A stretch of DNA of 64,000 bases from contig JBCBCY010000012.1 in NCBI GenBank assembly GCA_038530285.1, positions 1-64,000 of the forward strand. The letters run 5' to 3'. The stretch comes from JASJAR01 sp038530285. Lineage in GTDB: Bacteria; Pseudomonadota; Alphaproteobacteria; Rhodobacterales; Rhodobacteraceae. The translations under genes and the position numbers were made by a program. Position 1 is the stretch's first letter. Every line of letters begins with the position of its first letter. A model generated the notes under the pieces. The model saw nothing but the letters and a program-made list of their open reading frames with translations, ran no database searches and had not been told where the DNA came from. Below, piece after piece: positions 23,049 to 31,954 of the stretch.

Positions 23049-24884
23049 TTATTCGGCGGCATCGCTGAATTTGAGAAATCCGCCCGATTGACGCTCCCAA
23101 TAGCGGGCATAGAGCCCCGCCTGCCGCAACAATTCAGCATGTGTGCCTTCTTCGACAATCCGCCCTGCATCAAGCACGATGATCCGGTCCATCCGCGCCA
23201 GGGTCGACAACCGGTGCGCAATCGCGAGCACGGTTTTTCCGTCCATAACAGTCTCTAACGCGGCCTGAATCTCTGCCTCGACCTCGGAATCCAGCGCCGA
23301 CGTCGCCTCATCCAGAACAAGGATCGGGGCGTCTTTCAAAATTGCCCGCGCCAGGGCGATCCGCTGGCGCTGCCCGCCAGACAATTTTACGCCCCGCTCA
23401 CCGAGGTGCGCGTCATACCCCTGGCGACCCATGTGGTCTTCCAACCCCAGAATGAACTCATGCGCCTTGGCTTGTTCTGCCGCCGCGATCATCTCGGCTT
23501 CGGTCGCGTCAGGGCGGCCGTAACGGATGTTTTCGCGGGCTGAGCGATTGAACATCGCCGTTTCCTGCGTGACCATCGCGATCTGGCGGCGCAGGCTTTC
23601 CTGCGTCACTTCAGCCACGTTATGGCCACCGATGGTCACGCGGCCGCCTTCGGCATCGTATAAGCGCAACAAAAGCGACACCAGCGTCGACTTCCCCGCC
23701 CCCGATGCGCCGACAATGCCCACCCGTTCGCCTTGGCCGACATCAAGCGTCACCCGGTCGACCCCGCCGTTCTGGCGGCCATAGGCAAAGGTCACATCGT
23801 GAAACGCCAGCCCGGTCGGCCCGCCTGGCAACGTCGCCGCATCCGGCGCATCGACCAACGTATGGGGCGGGGTCAGCGTGTTCATACCGTCTTCGATTTC
23901 GCCGATATTGGCGTAGATCCCCATCAGCGTGAAGCTCACCCAGCCCGACATCTGCGCGATCCGGATCGACACGGTCCCGGCCGCAGCAATATCACCTGCC
24001 GAGGCGATCCCGTTGGACCACAAGATCAACGTGCCCCCGATCAGCAACACCGGCAGCACCCCTGCGGTGGTCATCAGCGCAAAGCGGAACCAGGCCGACA
24101 GCACGCCGAAATCCAGCGCTTTTTGCCGATACTCGGAAATGCTGCCGTGGGCGGCGACCTCTTCATGGGCATCATGGGCAAAAAGCTTCACCGTCTTGAT
24201 GTTGGTCACGGTGTCCACGATCTGGCCCGTGACCGCCGCGCGCGCGCCCGCCCGCGCCTTGGCCCTGAGCCGGATCCGCGGGATGTACCAGCGGATCAGC
24301 GCCAGATAGCCCACCAACCAAATGCCAAGACCCAAAGCCACGCGCCAATCAATCGTCGACAACAACAAGGTCGCACCAACCAGCGTGGCCAGGGCGAAAA
24401 ACACGACGTTGATCACCTCGACCGCGACGTCACCCACTGCGCGCGACGTCTGCATTTCCTTCTGGGCAATCCGCCCGGCAAAATCGTTGTCAAAGAACGT
24501 CACCGGCTGGCCCAACGTCCAGCGATGAATGCGCATATGCACCATCGGCCCGATATTGGGCTGCACAACGACGTTGTTGGCAATCGCTGCCACGCCCAGC
24601 GTCAGCGGGCGCAGCACCAGAAAAAACCCGACCACGGCGGCCAACACAAACCCATGATCGGCGAAAAACGTCGTTCCCTCATAGGACACGGCCATATCGA
24701 TGACGTACCCCAGAAGCAGGGCGGCCCCGACCTCCAACGCGCCGGAAAAGGACGAAATCGCCGCCGCACCGGCCATGACCGGCCAGGCGCCCGACAGGCC
24801 CCAACGCACAAATGCCAGCAAGCTGCGCGGCGGCGGCCCGTCGGCAGGGCGAAATGCATCAATCAGATTGCCAAGTCGCTTCAT
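23049..24884 (-). CDS. ABC exporter half-transporter (membrane domain + ATPase), second subunit
   Basis: A 611-residue fused exporter subunit: six membrane helices over about residues 30-330, then an ATPase domain with Walker A GASGAGKST, signature LSGGQRQR, Walker B ILVLDEATSALDSE and the switch histidine in AIAHRLST. All catalytic residues are present. Its start overlaps the stop of the upstream ABC gene by 4 bp, so the two are made together and probably form a heterodimer. The family exports lipids, peptides or drugs; the substrate cannot be told from sequence. Confidence 0.88.
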   Translation of the reverse strand: MKRLGNLIDAFRPADGPPPRSLLAFVRWGLSGAWPVMAGAAAISSFSGALEVGAALLLGYVIDMAVSYEGTTFFADHGFVLAAVVGFFLVLRPLTLGVAAIANNVVVQPNIGPMVHMRIHRWTLGQPVTFFDNDFAGRIAQKEMQTSRAVGDVAVEVINVVFFALATLVGATLLLSTIDWRVALGLGIWLVGYLALIRWYIPRIRLRAKARAGARAAVTGQIVDTVTNIKTVKLFAHDAHEEVAAHGSISEYRQKALDFGVLSAWFRFALMTTAGVLPVLLIGGTLILWSNGIASAGDIAAAGTVSIRIAQMSGWVSFTLMGIYANIGEIEDGMNTLTPPHTLVDAPDAATLPGGPTGLAFHDVTFAYGRQNGGVDRVTLDVGQGERVGIVGASGAGKSTLVSLLLRLYDAEGGRVTIGGHNVAEVTQESLRRQIAMVTQETAMFNRSARENIRYGRPDATEAEMIAAAEQAKAHEFILGLEDHMGRQGYDAHLGERGVKLSGGQRQRIALARAILKDAPILVLDEATSALDSEVEAEIQAALETVMDGKTVLAIAHRLSTLARMDRIIVLDAGRIVEEGTHAELLRQAGLYARYWERQSGGFLKFSDAAE

Positions 24885-26728
24885 TCCGCCGCCACATCCT
24901 CAGTTCCGATAAACCCGCCCGATTGGCGTGCCCAGAACCTCGCATATAGGCCATCGCGTTCCAAAAGCGCGGCGTGGCTGCCGGTTTCCACAATTTTTCC
25001 ATCATCGAGCACCACGATCCGGTCCATCGCAGCGATGGTGGACAATCGGTGTGCAATCGCGATCACGGTTTTGCCTTCCATCATGCCGTACAGAGTCTTC
25101 TGGATTTCGGCTTCAACTTCCGAATCCAGCGCCGACGTCGCCTCATCCAGCACCAGGATCGGTGCGTCCTTCAGCATCACCCGCGCAAGGGCCACCCGTT
25201 GGCGCTGTCCGCCGGACAATTTCACGCCACGCTCGCCGACTTGCGCGTCATAGCCGGTGTTTCCCTTTGGGTCCTCAAGACCAACGATAAAGTCGTGCGC
25301 TTCAGCCCGGCGCGCGGCTTCAAACACCTGTTCATCGGTCGCATCCGGGCGCCCATAAAGGATGTTGTCCTTCACCGACCGGTGCAGAAGCGAGCTGTCC
25401 TGCTGCACCATGCCGACAACACTGCGCAGACTGTCCTGTGTCACACCGGCAATATCGTGACCATCAATCACGATCCGGCCCGCTTCAGCGTCGTAAAACC
25501 GCAACAACAGCTTCACCAGCGTCGACTTGCCCGCGCCCGACCGGCCAATCAGCCCGACCTTTTCGCCCGGTTCAATCACCAGCGACACATCCTGCAAACC
25601 ACCCGAAGGACGCCCGTAATGGTGTGTTAGAGACTGTATCTCGATCCGGCCATCACTCAGCGCCAGCGGCTTGGCACCGGGCTTATCCACCAAGGTGATC
25701 GGCTGCGCGATGGTTTCCATCCCTTCGGCCACAACACCAAGGTTGCGAAAAAACGACGACACCGCCCACATGATCCAACCGGTCATCGCGTTCAGCCGCA
25801 GGGTCAGCGCCGTTGCCGCCGCGACAACCCCCGCGCTGGCCGATCCATCCATCCACAGCCAGATCGCCCAGCCAACAACGCCCACGATCAACAGCCCGTT
25901 CAGCACCGTCAGCATCACATCCATAATGGTGTAGATGCGCATCTCGTGCTGGAAGGTCGTCCGCGTCTTTTCGATCGCGTCCTTGGCATAGTCCAACTCG
26001 CGGTCGTGATGGGCGAACATCTTCACCGAATGAATGTTGGTGTAGCTGTCAACGACCCGGCCCGTGACTTCCGACCGGGCGTCAGATGCCGCCTTGCTGG
26101 CGGGACCGACCCGCTTGATCGTCCAGCGGACCAAGAGCGCGTAAAGCGCGGTCCACCCCAACAAGGGCAACAGCAATCTTGGGTCCGCCTCCATCAACAA
26201 AAACGCCGCACCCACAAGGTAGGCCAACGCAAAGGCGAGCGCGTCAAACACCTGAAACACCGCCTCGCCTGCGGCTGGCGGCGTCTGCATAATCCGGTTG
26301 GCAATCCGACCCGCAAAGTCGTTTTCAAACCAGCCCACGGACTGGCGCAACACATGCCGGTGCGACCGCCAGCGGATCAACGTGCCGAAGTTCGGCAACA
26401 CCGCTGAGTTCAAAAGCAGCACCGTGACCACCTGCAGCACCGGCCGCAGGATCAGGATGAACGCGGCGACCCACAAAAGTTCGGTGCCGTGCGTGGTCCA
26501 GAATGTGCCGCGTTCGGCATTCACCAAAAGGTCCACGACCCGGCCTAGGTAGGCGATCAGCCCGATTTCAACCGCGGCGACAACAATTGTCAGCACCGAT
26601 GTGACGATGAACACCCGATTGAACGGCCGAGCATAGTCGCGCAAAAACGGCCAGAGCCGTGTCGGCGGCCGGTCGGTTTCAGGGTAGTCGACATAGGGAT
26701 CGACGAGATTCTCGAAAAAGCGAAACAT
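24881..26728 (-). CDS. ABC exporter half-transporter (membrane domain + ATPase), first subunit
   Basis: A 615-residue partner of the next gene with the same layout: an N-terminal six-helix membrane domain (about 30-330) and an ATPase domain with GRSGAGKST, LSGGQRQR, ILVLDEATSALDSE and IAHRLST. Unlike many heterodimeric exporters, neither subunit shows a degenerate catalytic Glu or His, so both ATP sites look active. It is the first gene of the pair and has a 158-bp gap to the cca stop. The substrate is unknown. Confidence 0.88.
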   Translation of the reverse strand: MFRFFENLVDPYVDYPETDRPPTRLWPFLRDYARPFNRVFIVTSVLTIVVAAVEIGLIAYLGRVVDLLVNAERGTFWTTHGTELLWVAAFILILRPVLQVVTVLLLNSAVLPNFGTLIRWRSHRHVLRQSVGWFENDFAGRIANRIMQTPPAAGEAVFQVFDALAFALAYLVGAAFLLMEADPRLLLPLLGWTALYALLVRWTIKRVGPASKAASDARSEVTGRVVDSYTNIHSVKMFAHHDRELDYAKDAIEKTRTTFQHEMRIYTIMDVMLTVLNGLLIVGVVGWAIWLWMDGSASAGVVAAATALTLRLNAMTGWIMWAVSSFFRNLGVVAEGMETIAQPITLVDKPGAKPLALSDGRIEIQSLTHHYGRPSGGLQDVSLVIEPGEKVGLIGRSGAGKSTLVKLLLRFYDAEAGRIVIDGHDIAGVTQDSLRSVVGMVQQDSSLLHRSVKDNILYGRPDATDEQVFEAARRAEAHDFIVGLEDPKGNTGYDAQVGERGVKLSGGQRQRVALARVMLKDAPILVLDEATSALDSEVEAEIQKTLYGMMEGKTVIAIAHRLSTIAAMDRIVVLDDGKIVETGSHAALLERDGLYARFWARQSGGFIGTEDVAAE

Positions 26729-26886
26729 TTGGAAAGCCTAAGAGCGAGGGAATTTGATGGGCGACGCGAAATCCGGGCCGCCATAAACAGGATCGGACCG
26801 GGCTCAGCCTAGTCGTTGGATCCAGTTTGCCATCAAGTGCCCTCCTAAAATCGGCACACAACGTTTAGCCGATGGCCGGTGGTTTG

Positions 26887-28035
26887 TCACCCCCGCGAAA
26901 GCAGCGCCTCACGCGTCAGTTGAAACCCGCTTGCGATCCATCGCTCTTCCAGTTCGGCCAGCCGTGCGCCCAGCGCGGCACCCTGATGGTCCGGCATCAA
27001 ATCGGCTGGGCGGACCGGAAACTCCGCTTGCGCCCCCAGCGCAATCTGATGGGGTGCATCGTCTGGTAGCGGCATCTCGAACACGGCCGCTCTGAGTTGG
27101 GCCACATCATTGGCCATTCGCGGCCCATCGCGCCATGCGATCTCTGCCAGGCCAGTGGATGCACCGATCGCAGCTTTCAGACTGGTTACCCGGCTTGCAT
27201 CGCGCCGCGAAAGACGAAGCCGCTTTTCGGGGTTTTGGCCGCCCAGCGCAGCCAGGCGACGGATCGCATCCGGGTCTGCGCCGGCTTCAACGTGGACAAG
27301 CCGTGTGATCACATCCGCGCTTGCCCCCGGCAGGACACGTGCAAGAATGCCCGTTTGCGCCATACTGGCAAGCGCCGGAGCGGGATTACAGGCCGCCAGA
27401 AGCCGCAACATTTCATAGCCGACCCGCTCGCCCGGAAGCGTATCCAACCCATCAGCGCCCGCAGCCACCGCGGCAAGACCATCAGCGTCAATCCCGCCGC
27501 CCGGATCACCATACCAGGCGTAGAACCGGAAAAACCGCAAGATCCGCAAGTAATCCTCAGCCACCCGCGCACTTGGGTCGCCCACAAAGCGCACACGCCG
27601 CGCTGCGATATCCGCCAGACCGCCCACGGTATCGACCACATTGCCCGCACGATCTGCGTAAAGCGCGTTCATCGTGAAATCGCGGCGCGCGGCGTCTGCC
27701 TCAAGCTGATCCGTGAAAGCCACCACGGCACGGCGCCCATCGGTTTCAACATCGCGGCGAAACGTAGTGACCTCATGGGGCAACCCACCCGACACGACCG
27801 TCACCGTCCCATGCGCAATCCCCGTTGGCACCACGCGCAAACCGGCCTTTTCAGCTGCGTTAGACACTGTTTCAGGGTGCGCGTCAGTTGCCAGATCAAT
27901 ATCTGAGACCGACATGCCAAGAGCCGCATTTCGCACCACACCGCCCACAAAAAACGCACGGTGGCCTTCCCCTTCGATCGCATCGAAAACCTGCGCGGTC
28001 CTGGGGTCGGTCAACCACGGGCCATTTAACCTCAT
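26887..28035 (-). CDS. cca: CCA-adding tRNA nucleotidyltransferase / poly(A) polymerase family protein
   Basis: A 382-residue class II nucleotidyltransferase expected to add or repair the 3' CCA of tRNAs. Motifs are in order: FFVGGVVRNAALGMSVSDIDLATD (metal-binding DxD), GIAHGTVTVV, RRDFTMNALYAD, and EDYLRILRFFRFYAWYG (motif D/E). The ATG at 28035 (MRLNGPWLTDPRTAQVF) overlaps the stop of the CoA pyrophosphatase gene (ATGA), which fixes the start. Alphaproteobacterial members are mostly CCA enzymes, but the family includes poly(A) polymerases. Confidence 0.88.
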   Translation of the reverse strand: MRLNGPWLTDPRTAQVFDAIEGEGHRAFFVGGVVRNAALGMSVSDIDLATDAHPETVSNAAEKAGLRVVPTGIAHGTVTVVSGGLPHEVTTFRRDVETDGRRAVVAFTDQLEADAARRDFTMNALYADRAGNVVDTVGGLADIAARRVRFVGDPSARVAEDYLRILRFFRFYAWYGDPGGGIDADGLAAVAAGADGLDTLPGERVGYEMLRLLAACNPAPALASMAQTGILARVLPGASADVITRLVHVEAGADPDAIRRLAALGGQNPEKRLRLSRRDASRVTSLKAAIGASTGLAEIAWRDGPRMANDVAQLRAAVFEMPLPDDAPHQIALGAQAEFPVRPADLMPDHQGAALGARLAELEERWIASGFQLTREALLSRG

Positions 28036-28628
28036 GGCGCCATCCGTTCGGCAAACCCGCGCAGCATGCGCGCGGTTGCGCCCCAAATATAGTAGGGACC
28101 CCAGGGCACAGCGTAGTAGCGTCGCATCATGCCTTGCCAACGGCGCCCTTCGATACGGAAATTCTCCGGCCGTGTGATATGCGTCAGCGGCACAAAGAAC
28201 GCCTCATCCACCTCGCCTGCTTCGGGCTCCGGGACCACGTCACCGTCGATCAAGCCGACCACGGGCGTGACATCATAGCCCGTGACGGTGACATGATTGG
28301 GCAAGGTCCCTAACACGTCGACCCGGGCCTGATGCAGGCCGACTTCTTCCTCGGCCTCACGCAATGCGGCATGCATCGCAGTTTTATCCCCCGCATCTAC
28401 CTTGCCACCTGGAAACGCCACCTGCCCCGGATGATGTGCCAATGCAGACGAACGCTTGGTCAACATCACTTGGGCGCCGCGCGCGGTAATGTTCACGGGC
28501 ACCAGGACGGCCGCCGGCCGCAACACCCGACCCCGCGGCGGGCCCAGACCGGGATTGAGGTCAAAATCAGACGACCCGGCACCCGGCGCCTCAAGCGCGC
28601 GGATCAGGCGGGTCCGCAGATCAACCAT
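28032..28628 (-). CDS. NudL-type CoA pyrophosphatase (Nudix hydrolase)
   Basis: A 198-residue Nudix hydrolase expected to split CoA into phosphopantetheine and 3',5'-ADP. It has the CoA-specific signature LTKRSSALAHHPGQVAFPGG directly before the Nudix box GGKVDAGDKTAMHAALREAEEEVGL. The ATG at 28628 (MVDLRTRLIRALE) overlaps the hslO stop by 8 bp; the gene in turn overlaps cca by 4 bp, so hslO-nudL-cca form one operon. Confidence 0.88.
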   Translation of the reverse strand: MVDLRTRLIRALEAPGAGSSDFDLNPGLGPPRGRVLRPAAVLVPVNITARGAQVMLTKRSSALAHHPGQVAFPGGKVDAGDKTAMHAALREAEEEVGLHQARVDVLGTLPNHVTVTGYDVTPVVGLIDGDVVPEPEAGEVDEAFFVPLTHITRPENFRIEGRRWQGMMRRYYAVPWGPYYIWGATARMLRGFAERMAP

Positions 28629-29604
28629 CCGACCCGGCTTCGAACCCAAGCGTTTCGGGCTGAAATTCGTAGTGCGCGCCGCAAAACTGGCAATCAGCAG
28701 TAACTTTGCCGTCGTCGGTTGTCATATGCGCGATGTCCTTGGCCGAATAGATCGACAAGGACTGACGCACCTTATCGGACGAGCATGTACACCCAAACTC
28801 AACCTTCTGAGTTTCAAACACCCGCGGCGCTTCTTCATGAAACAGCCGCACCAGAAGATCGGTCGGCTGAAGTGACGGTCCAACCAGTTCCAGGTCCTCA
28901 ACCGTATCCAGCAACAAAGACGCGCGCGTCCAATTTTCTTCGTCGTCCCCCGCCAGGATATCGCCTGCCGACAGCAAGCCACCCTCGCCCGACCCACCGC
29001 TGGACATCAGCGGTGAGGCTTTGGGCATATGCTGTAGCATCACGCCCCCCGCGCGCCACCGCTCTGGCTCGTCTGCAAGGGTCGAGCGGCCGTATGACAA
29101 AGCAAATTTCGTCGGCAATTGTTCCGACTGGGCAAAGTAGGTCTCTGCACAAGACGCCAGCGACCCGCCTGCAATCGGCGTGATCCCCTGATAGGGCTCC
29201 GAGCCCGCACCCTGGTCGATCAGCACAGCGAAATATCCCCGTCCGATCTGAGAAAAGGCATTCTCATCGCTCAAGCGGTCCGAATCAAAACTGGCAAAGG
29301 CACGAATCTGTGCAGGGCCACCGGCTTGGGTCGGGGCGAAGTAATCGGTCGCGATCAAACGGGCCGGGCCATCGCCGCGCACCTGCAGGCTCAGCTTCCA
29401 GCGCAGGTCCATCGTCTGACCGATAAGGGCGGTCAGCAACATGGTTTCGGCCACCAGCCCTTCGATCACGGGCGGATAGTTGTGCTGCGACAATACCCGC
29501 TCCAGCACGCCGTCAAGGCGCACCATCCGGCCACGCACATCGGCGTGGTCAAGCTGAAAGGGCAGGACGGTATCGTCCCAAGCGATCCGAGAACCAAGTG
29601 TCAT
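28621..29604 (-). CDS. hslO: Redox-regulated chaperone Hsp33
   Basis: Hsp33 is a holdase that is activated when its zinc site is oxidised. The 327-residue protein starts at ATG 29604 (MTLGSRIAWDD), after AAGGAAA. The C-terminal redox switch is present as FGCTCSSDKV and TADCQFCGAHYEF, that is, CxC followed about 30 residues later by CxxC. The N-terminal substrate-binding domain shows LDGVLERVLSQHNYPPVI and LSLQVRGDGPARLIATDY. It is the first gene of the hslO-nudL-cca operon and is divergent from a Nudix gene. Confidence 0.93.
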   Translation of the reverse strand: MTLGSRIAWDDTVLPFQLDHADVRGRMVRLDGVLERVLSQHNYPPVIEGLVAETMLLTALIGQTMDLRWKLSLQVRGDGPARLIATDYFAPTQAGGPAQIRAFASFDSDRLSDENAFSQIGRGYFAVLIDQGAGSEPYQGITPIAGGSLASCAETYFAQSEQLPTKFALSYGRSTLADEPERWRAGGVMLQHMPKASPLMSSGGSGEGGLLSAGDILAGDDEENWTRASLLLDTVEDLELVGPSLQPTDLLVRLFHEEAPRVFETQKVEFGCTCSSDKVRQSLSIYSAKDIAHMTTDDGKVTADCQFCGAHYEFQPETLGFEAGSDG

Positions 29605-29675
29605 GGGGTTTCCTTGCGCGCCAACCATTGGCATACCGCGCCCATATAAGTCCCACAAGCTAAGGTCCAAGCCCG

Positions 29676-30125
29676 GTGATCCCCAGATATGGCAATCCCC
29701 CTATGCGTCGGCGGTATAAATCACGCCCGGGGGCTTATGTAATACTGCCGCGTGCGGGCGGGTTTGTCTTGACGCAGCAGGACGATCCGGGTCCCGAAGT
29801 GCAACTGCCCGGGGGCGGCATTGATCCAGGCGAACACGTATTGCCGGCACTTCACCGCGAGGTCGCAGAAGAAACCGGTTGGAGCATTGCACGCGTCCGG
29901 AAATTCAAAACCTTCCGCCAGTTCACCTACATGCCGGAATACGCGATATGGGCCGAGAAGATTTGTCATGTCTATGTCGCCCATCCTGTGCGCCAACTCG
30001 GCGCACCCACTGAAGCCGGCCACACTGTCCTTTGGCTGGATCCGATCAATGCGATTGATGCTATAGGATCTGCGGGCGGACGCGCGGCGCTGGCCGACTA
30101 TGTGTCGCGCGCTTCGGGCATATAG
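29676..30125 (+). CDS. Nudix hydrolase of unknown substrate
   Basis: A 149-residue Nudix protein. The box GGGIDPGEHVLPALHREVAEETGW is complete (GX5EX7REUXEEXGU). The start is a GTG at 29676 preceded by AAGG; the N-terminus IPRYGNPPMRRRYKSRPGAYVILPR resembles what I expect for this subfamily, which supports the GTG over ATG 29703. The 3' end overlaps the convergent phosphatase gene by 28 bp. Substrate specificity cannot be read from the sequence. Confidence 0.82.
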   Translation: MIPRYGNPPMRRRYKSRPGAYVILPRAGGFVLTQQDDPGPEVQLPGGGIDPGEHVLPALHREVAEETGWSIARVRKFKTFRQFTYMPEYAIWAEKICHVYVAHPVRQLGAPTEAGHTVLWLDPINAIDAIGSAGGRAALADYVSRASGI

Positions 30126-31390
30126 TCGAACGCCACACCTGAAACATCGTCTTCAAGCGCGGTCCCGCCCGCAAATCGGTAAACGTCCCAAACCAGCGCT
30201 TCAAAGAATTCTTCACCCTTCAGCGCGCGGCTTTGTGACAAAAGCTCCGCGAGCCCATCAGACTCCAGAAATCCGCCTGCCGCGCCCTCGCACTCATCAA
30301 GGCCGTCTGAAAAAAGAAACAGCCGGTCGCCGGGATCAAGCTGAAACTCCGTGGTGTAATAAACCGCGTCCGGCAAAAGACCGATCGGCATCCCGCCATC
30401 ACCTACAAATCGGGTCTCCCCGGCCGCGGACATCACAATGCCTGGCGGGTGGCCGGCTTGGGCAATGGAAATATGGCCTGTTTCCAGGTCGCAATCGGCG
30501 ATCATCGCGGTCAGATAATGCTCCGCCTTCATCTCCTCGATCAGGTGCTTGTTCAGGACTTTGCAGATCGCGGCGGGGTGGCGCATTTGCAAACCCCCGT
30601 TCGGACCGCATTCAAGCGCGAGGTTGCGATCGGGCGACGCGCTCGACAACAGCCCCGCGATTCGCGCCGTCATCAGCGCTGACGCAATTCCGTGGCCAGA
30701 CACATCTATCGAATAGATGCCGATGCGTGTGTCCGAAATTGGAATCACACCCACAAGATCACCGCCAACTTTCCCAGCTGGCCGCAGCAGCAAGGCGATC
30801 TCCGCGGTCTCAAGGTGAAAATGGCGCTGGGGCACCAGCGATTGCTGCAAGGCGCGCGCTTCTTCCAAGTCACGGTCCAGCGCGTCTGACAGCTTTTGCA
30901 TTTCATCGACAAGCCCGGTCAGCAGCGCGTTCTTGCGGCCAAGATCACGCTCCATCCTGATGATGCGATCACCTGCATTCAAACGCGCGCCAAGCTCATG
31001 CGCATCAATTGGCTTGGTGAGGAAATCATCGGCTCCTGCCTCGAACGCGGTTTGCACATCTGCCCGCTCGGATTTGGAGGTCAGCAAAATGAAATAACCG
31101 TAATTCTCGCGGTCCAGGGCGCGAAACGCCTCGCATAATTCAATCCCGGTCATCCCGGGCATCATCCAGTCGCTGATGACCAGATCGACAGGGTGTTGAT
31201 CCGCGATTTCAAGCGCGTCCTGGCCGCTTTCAGCCTCAACCACGCCGTAGCCCATCCGTTCAAGAATCTTCCGCAACGTAAAACGCTGCGCGCGGCTGTC
31301 ATCAACCACCAGGATTAGGCGTACGCCTTCGGGTTTTAAATCCTCAGGCGCTTCCAATACGGTTTGATCGGGAAATGACGTGTCGGCCAT
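30098..31390 (-). CDS. Response regulator with PP2C-type serine phosphatase output (REC-SpoIIE)
   Basis: A 430-residue protein. The receiver domain (about 24-140) has the acidic pair Asp30/Asp31, phospho-acceptor Asp74 (VISDWMMPGM), LLTSK and the conserved Lys in FLTKPID. A coiled-coil linker (about 145-185) leads to a SpoIIE/RsbU-type PP2C domain with GKVGGDLVGV, DVSGHGIASALMTARI, LFLFSDGLDE and LEDDVSGVAF. Such proteins usually dephosphorylate a STAS anti-anti-sigma factor in partner-switching; Rhodobacter capsulatus RbaY is a known example of the architecture. No STAS or kinase gene is nearby, but an HPt protein gene is divergent from it. Confidence 0.88.
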   Translation of the reverse strand: MADTSFPDQTVLEAPEDLKPEGVRLILVVDDSRAQRFTLRKILERMGYGVVEAESGQDALEIADQHPVDLVISDWMMPGMTGIELCEAFRALDRENYGYFILLTSKSERADVQTAFEAGADDFLTKPIDAHELGARLNAGDRIIRMERDLGRKNALLTGLVDEMQKLSDALDRDLEEARALQQSLVPQRHFHLETAEIALLLRPAGKVGGDLVGVIPISDTRIGIYSIDVSGHGIASALMTARIAGLLSSASPDRNLALECGPNGGLQMRHPAAICKVLNKHLIEEMKAEHYLTAMIADCDLETGHISIAQAGHPPGIVMSAAGETRFVGDGGMPIGLLPDAVYYTTEFQLDPGDRLFLFSDGLDECEGAAGGFLESDGLAELLSQSRALKGEEFFEALVWDVYRFAGGTALEDDVSGVAFDYMPEARDT

Positions 31391-31541
31391 TCTTCAGGTA
31401 CCACTGCTTTCGCGGACCTTTTGCCGCAAACAACTTAAGCGGCCATAAACGCTAAAACTCTTTGGAAAAGTGTCGCCCTGCTCAGGCCTTTCTTAAGGCT
31501 TTGCGCTCTATCTCGGTCTGCGTCGTAACCGGGATGAGACT

Positions 31542-31874
31542 ATGATTGATTGGGAACGTGTGATGGACCTCCGCGAAGAGGTTGGCCCGGATGATTTTAT
31601 GGAAGTGGCTGAGCTTTTTTTGAGTGAGGTTGGCAGCGTGCTCGAACGCCTTGCTCAGGTGATCAATGTGAACACGCTGGAAAACGACATGCACTTTCTC
31701 AAAGGTGCCGCTCTCAATCTGGGATTCGCAGATTTCGCGCAAATGTGCCGCGAAGGTGAACAGAAAGCAGCGGCCGCCAACTTCGGGGCAATCGACATTG
31801 GCGCCGTGATCGCATGTTTCAACGCATCGCGCGACAGCTTCGTCACCGGACTGGCCCAACGCATGGCCAGTTGA
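31542..31874 (+). CDS. HPt-domain phosphotransfer protein
   Basis: A 110-residue stand-alone histidine phosphotransfer protein. The phospho-accepting His51 lies in MHFLKGAALNLGF, matching the HPt pattern HxLKGxxxxLG, and the rest is a four-helix bundle (DFMEVAELFLSEVGSVLERL before, FAQMCREGEQKAA after). The gene is divergent from the REC-PP2C gene 151 bp away, so the two may belong to one phosphorelay; the sensor kinase would be encoded elsewhere. argG follows 80 bp later. Confidence 0.82.
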   Translation: MIDWERVMDLREEVGPDDFMEVAELFLSEVGSVLERLAQVINVNTLENDMHFLKGAALNLGFADFAQMCREGEQKAAAANFGAIDIGAVIACFNASRDSFVTGLAQRMAS

Positions 31875-31954
31875 CAACGCTGGGTTGCCCGGGCCTTGCC
31901 GCCCCGCCCAAAAAGGCCTAAGCCGCGCCCCGCAGCACTGCAGGGGACAATACG

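Noticed and set aside
23733..25253. A 506-codon plus-strand frame opposite the ABC transporter genes
   Set aside because: Arg/His/Gln-rich shadow of the two ABC genes with no protein-like features.
31435..31449. CtrA-like box TTAA-N7-TAAA between the REC-PP2C and HPt genes
   Set aside because: It misses one fixed base of TTAA-N7-TTAA, and there is no second copy to support it.
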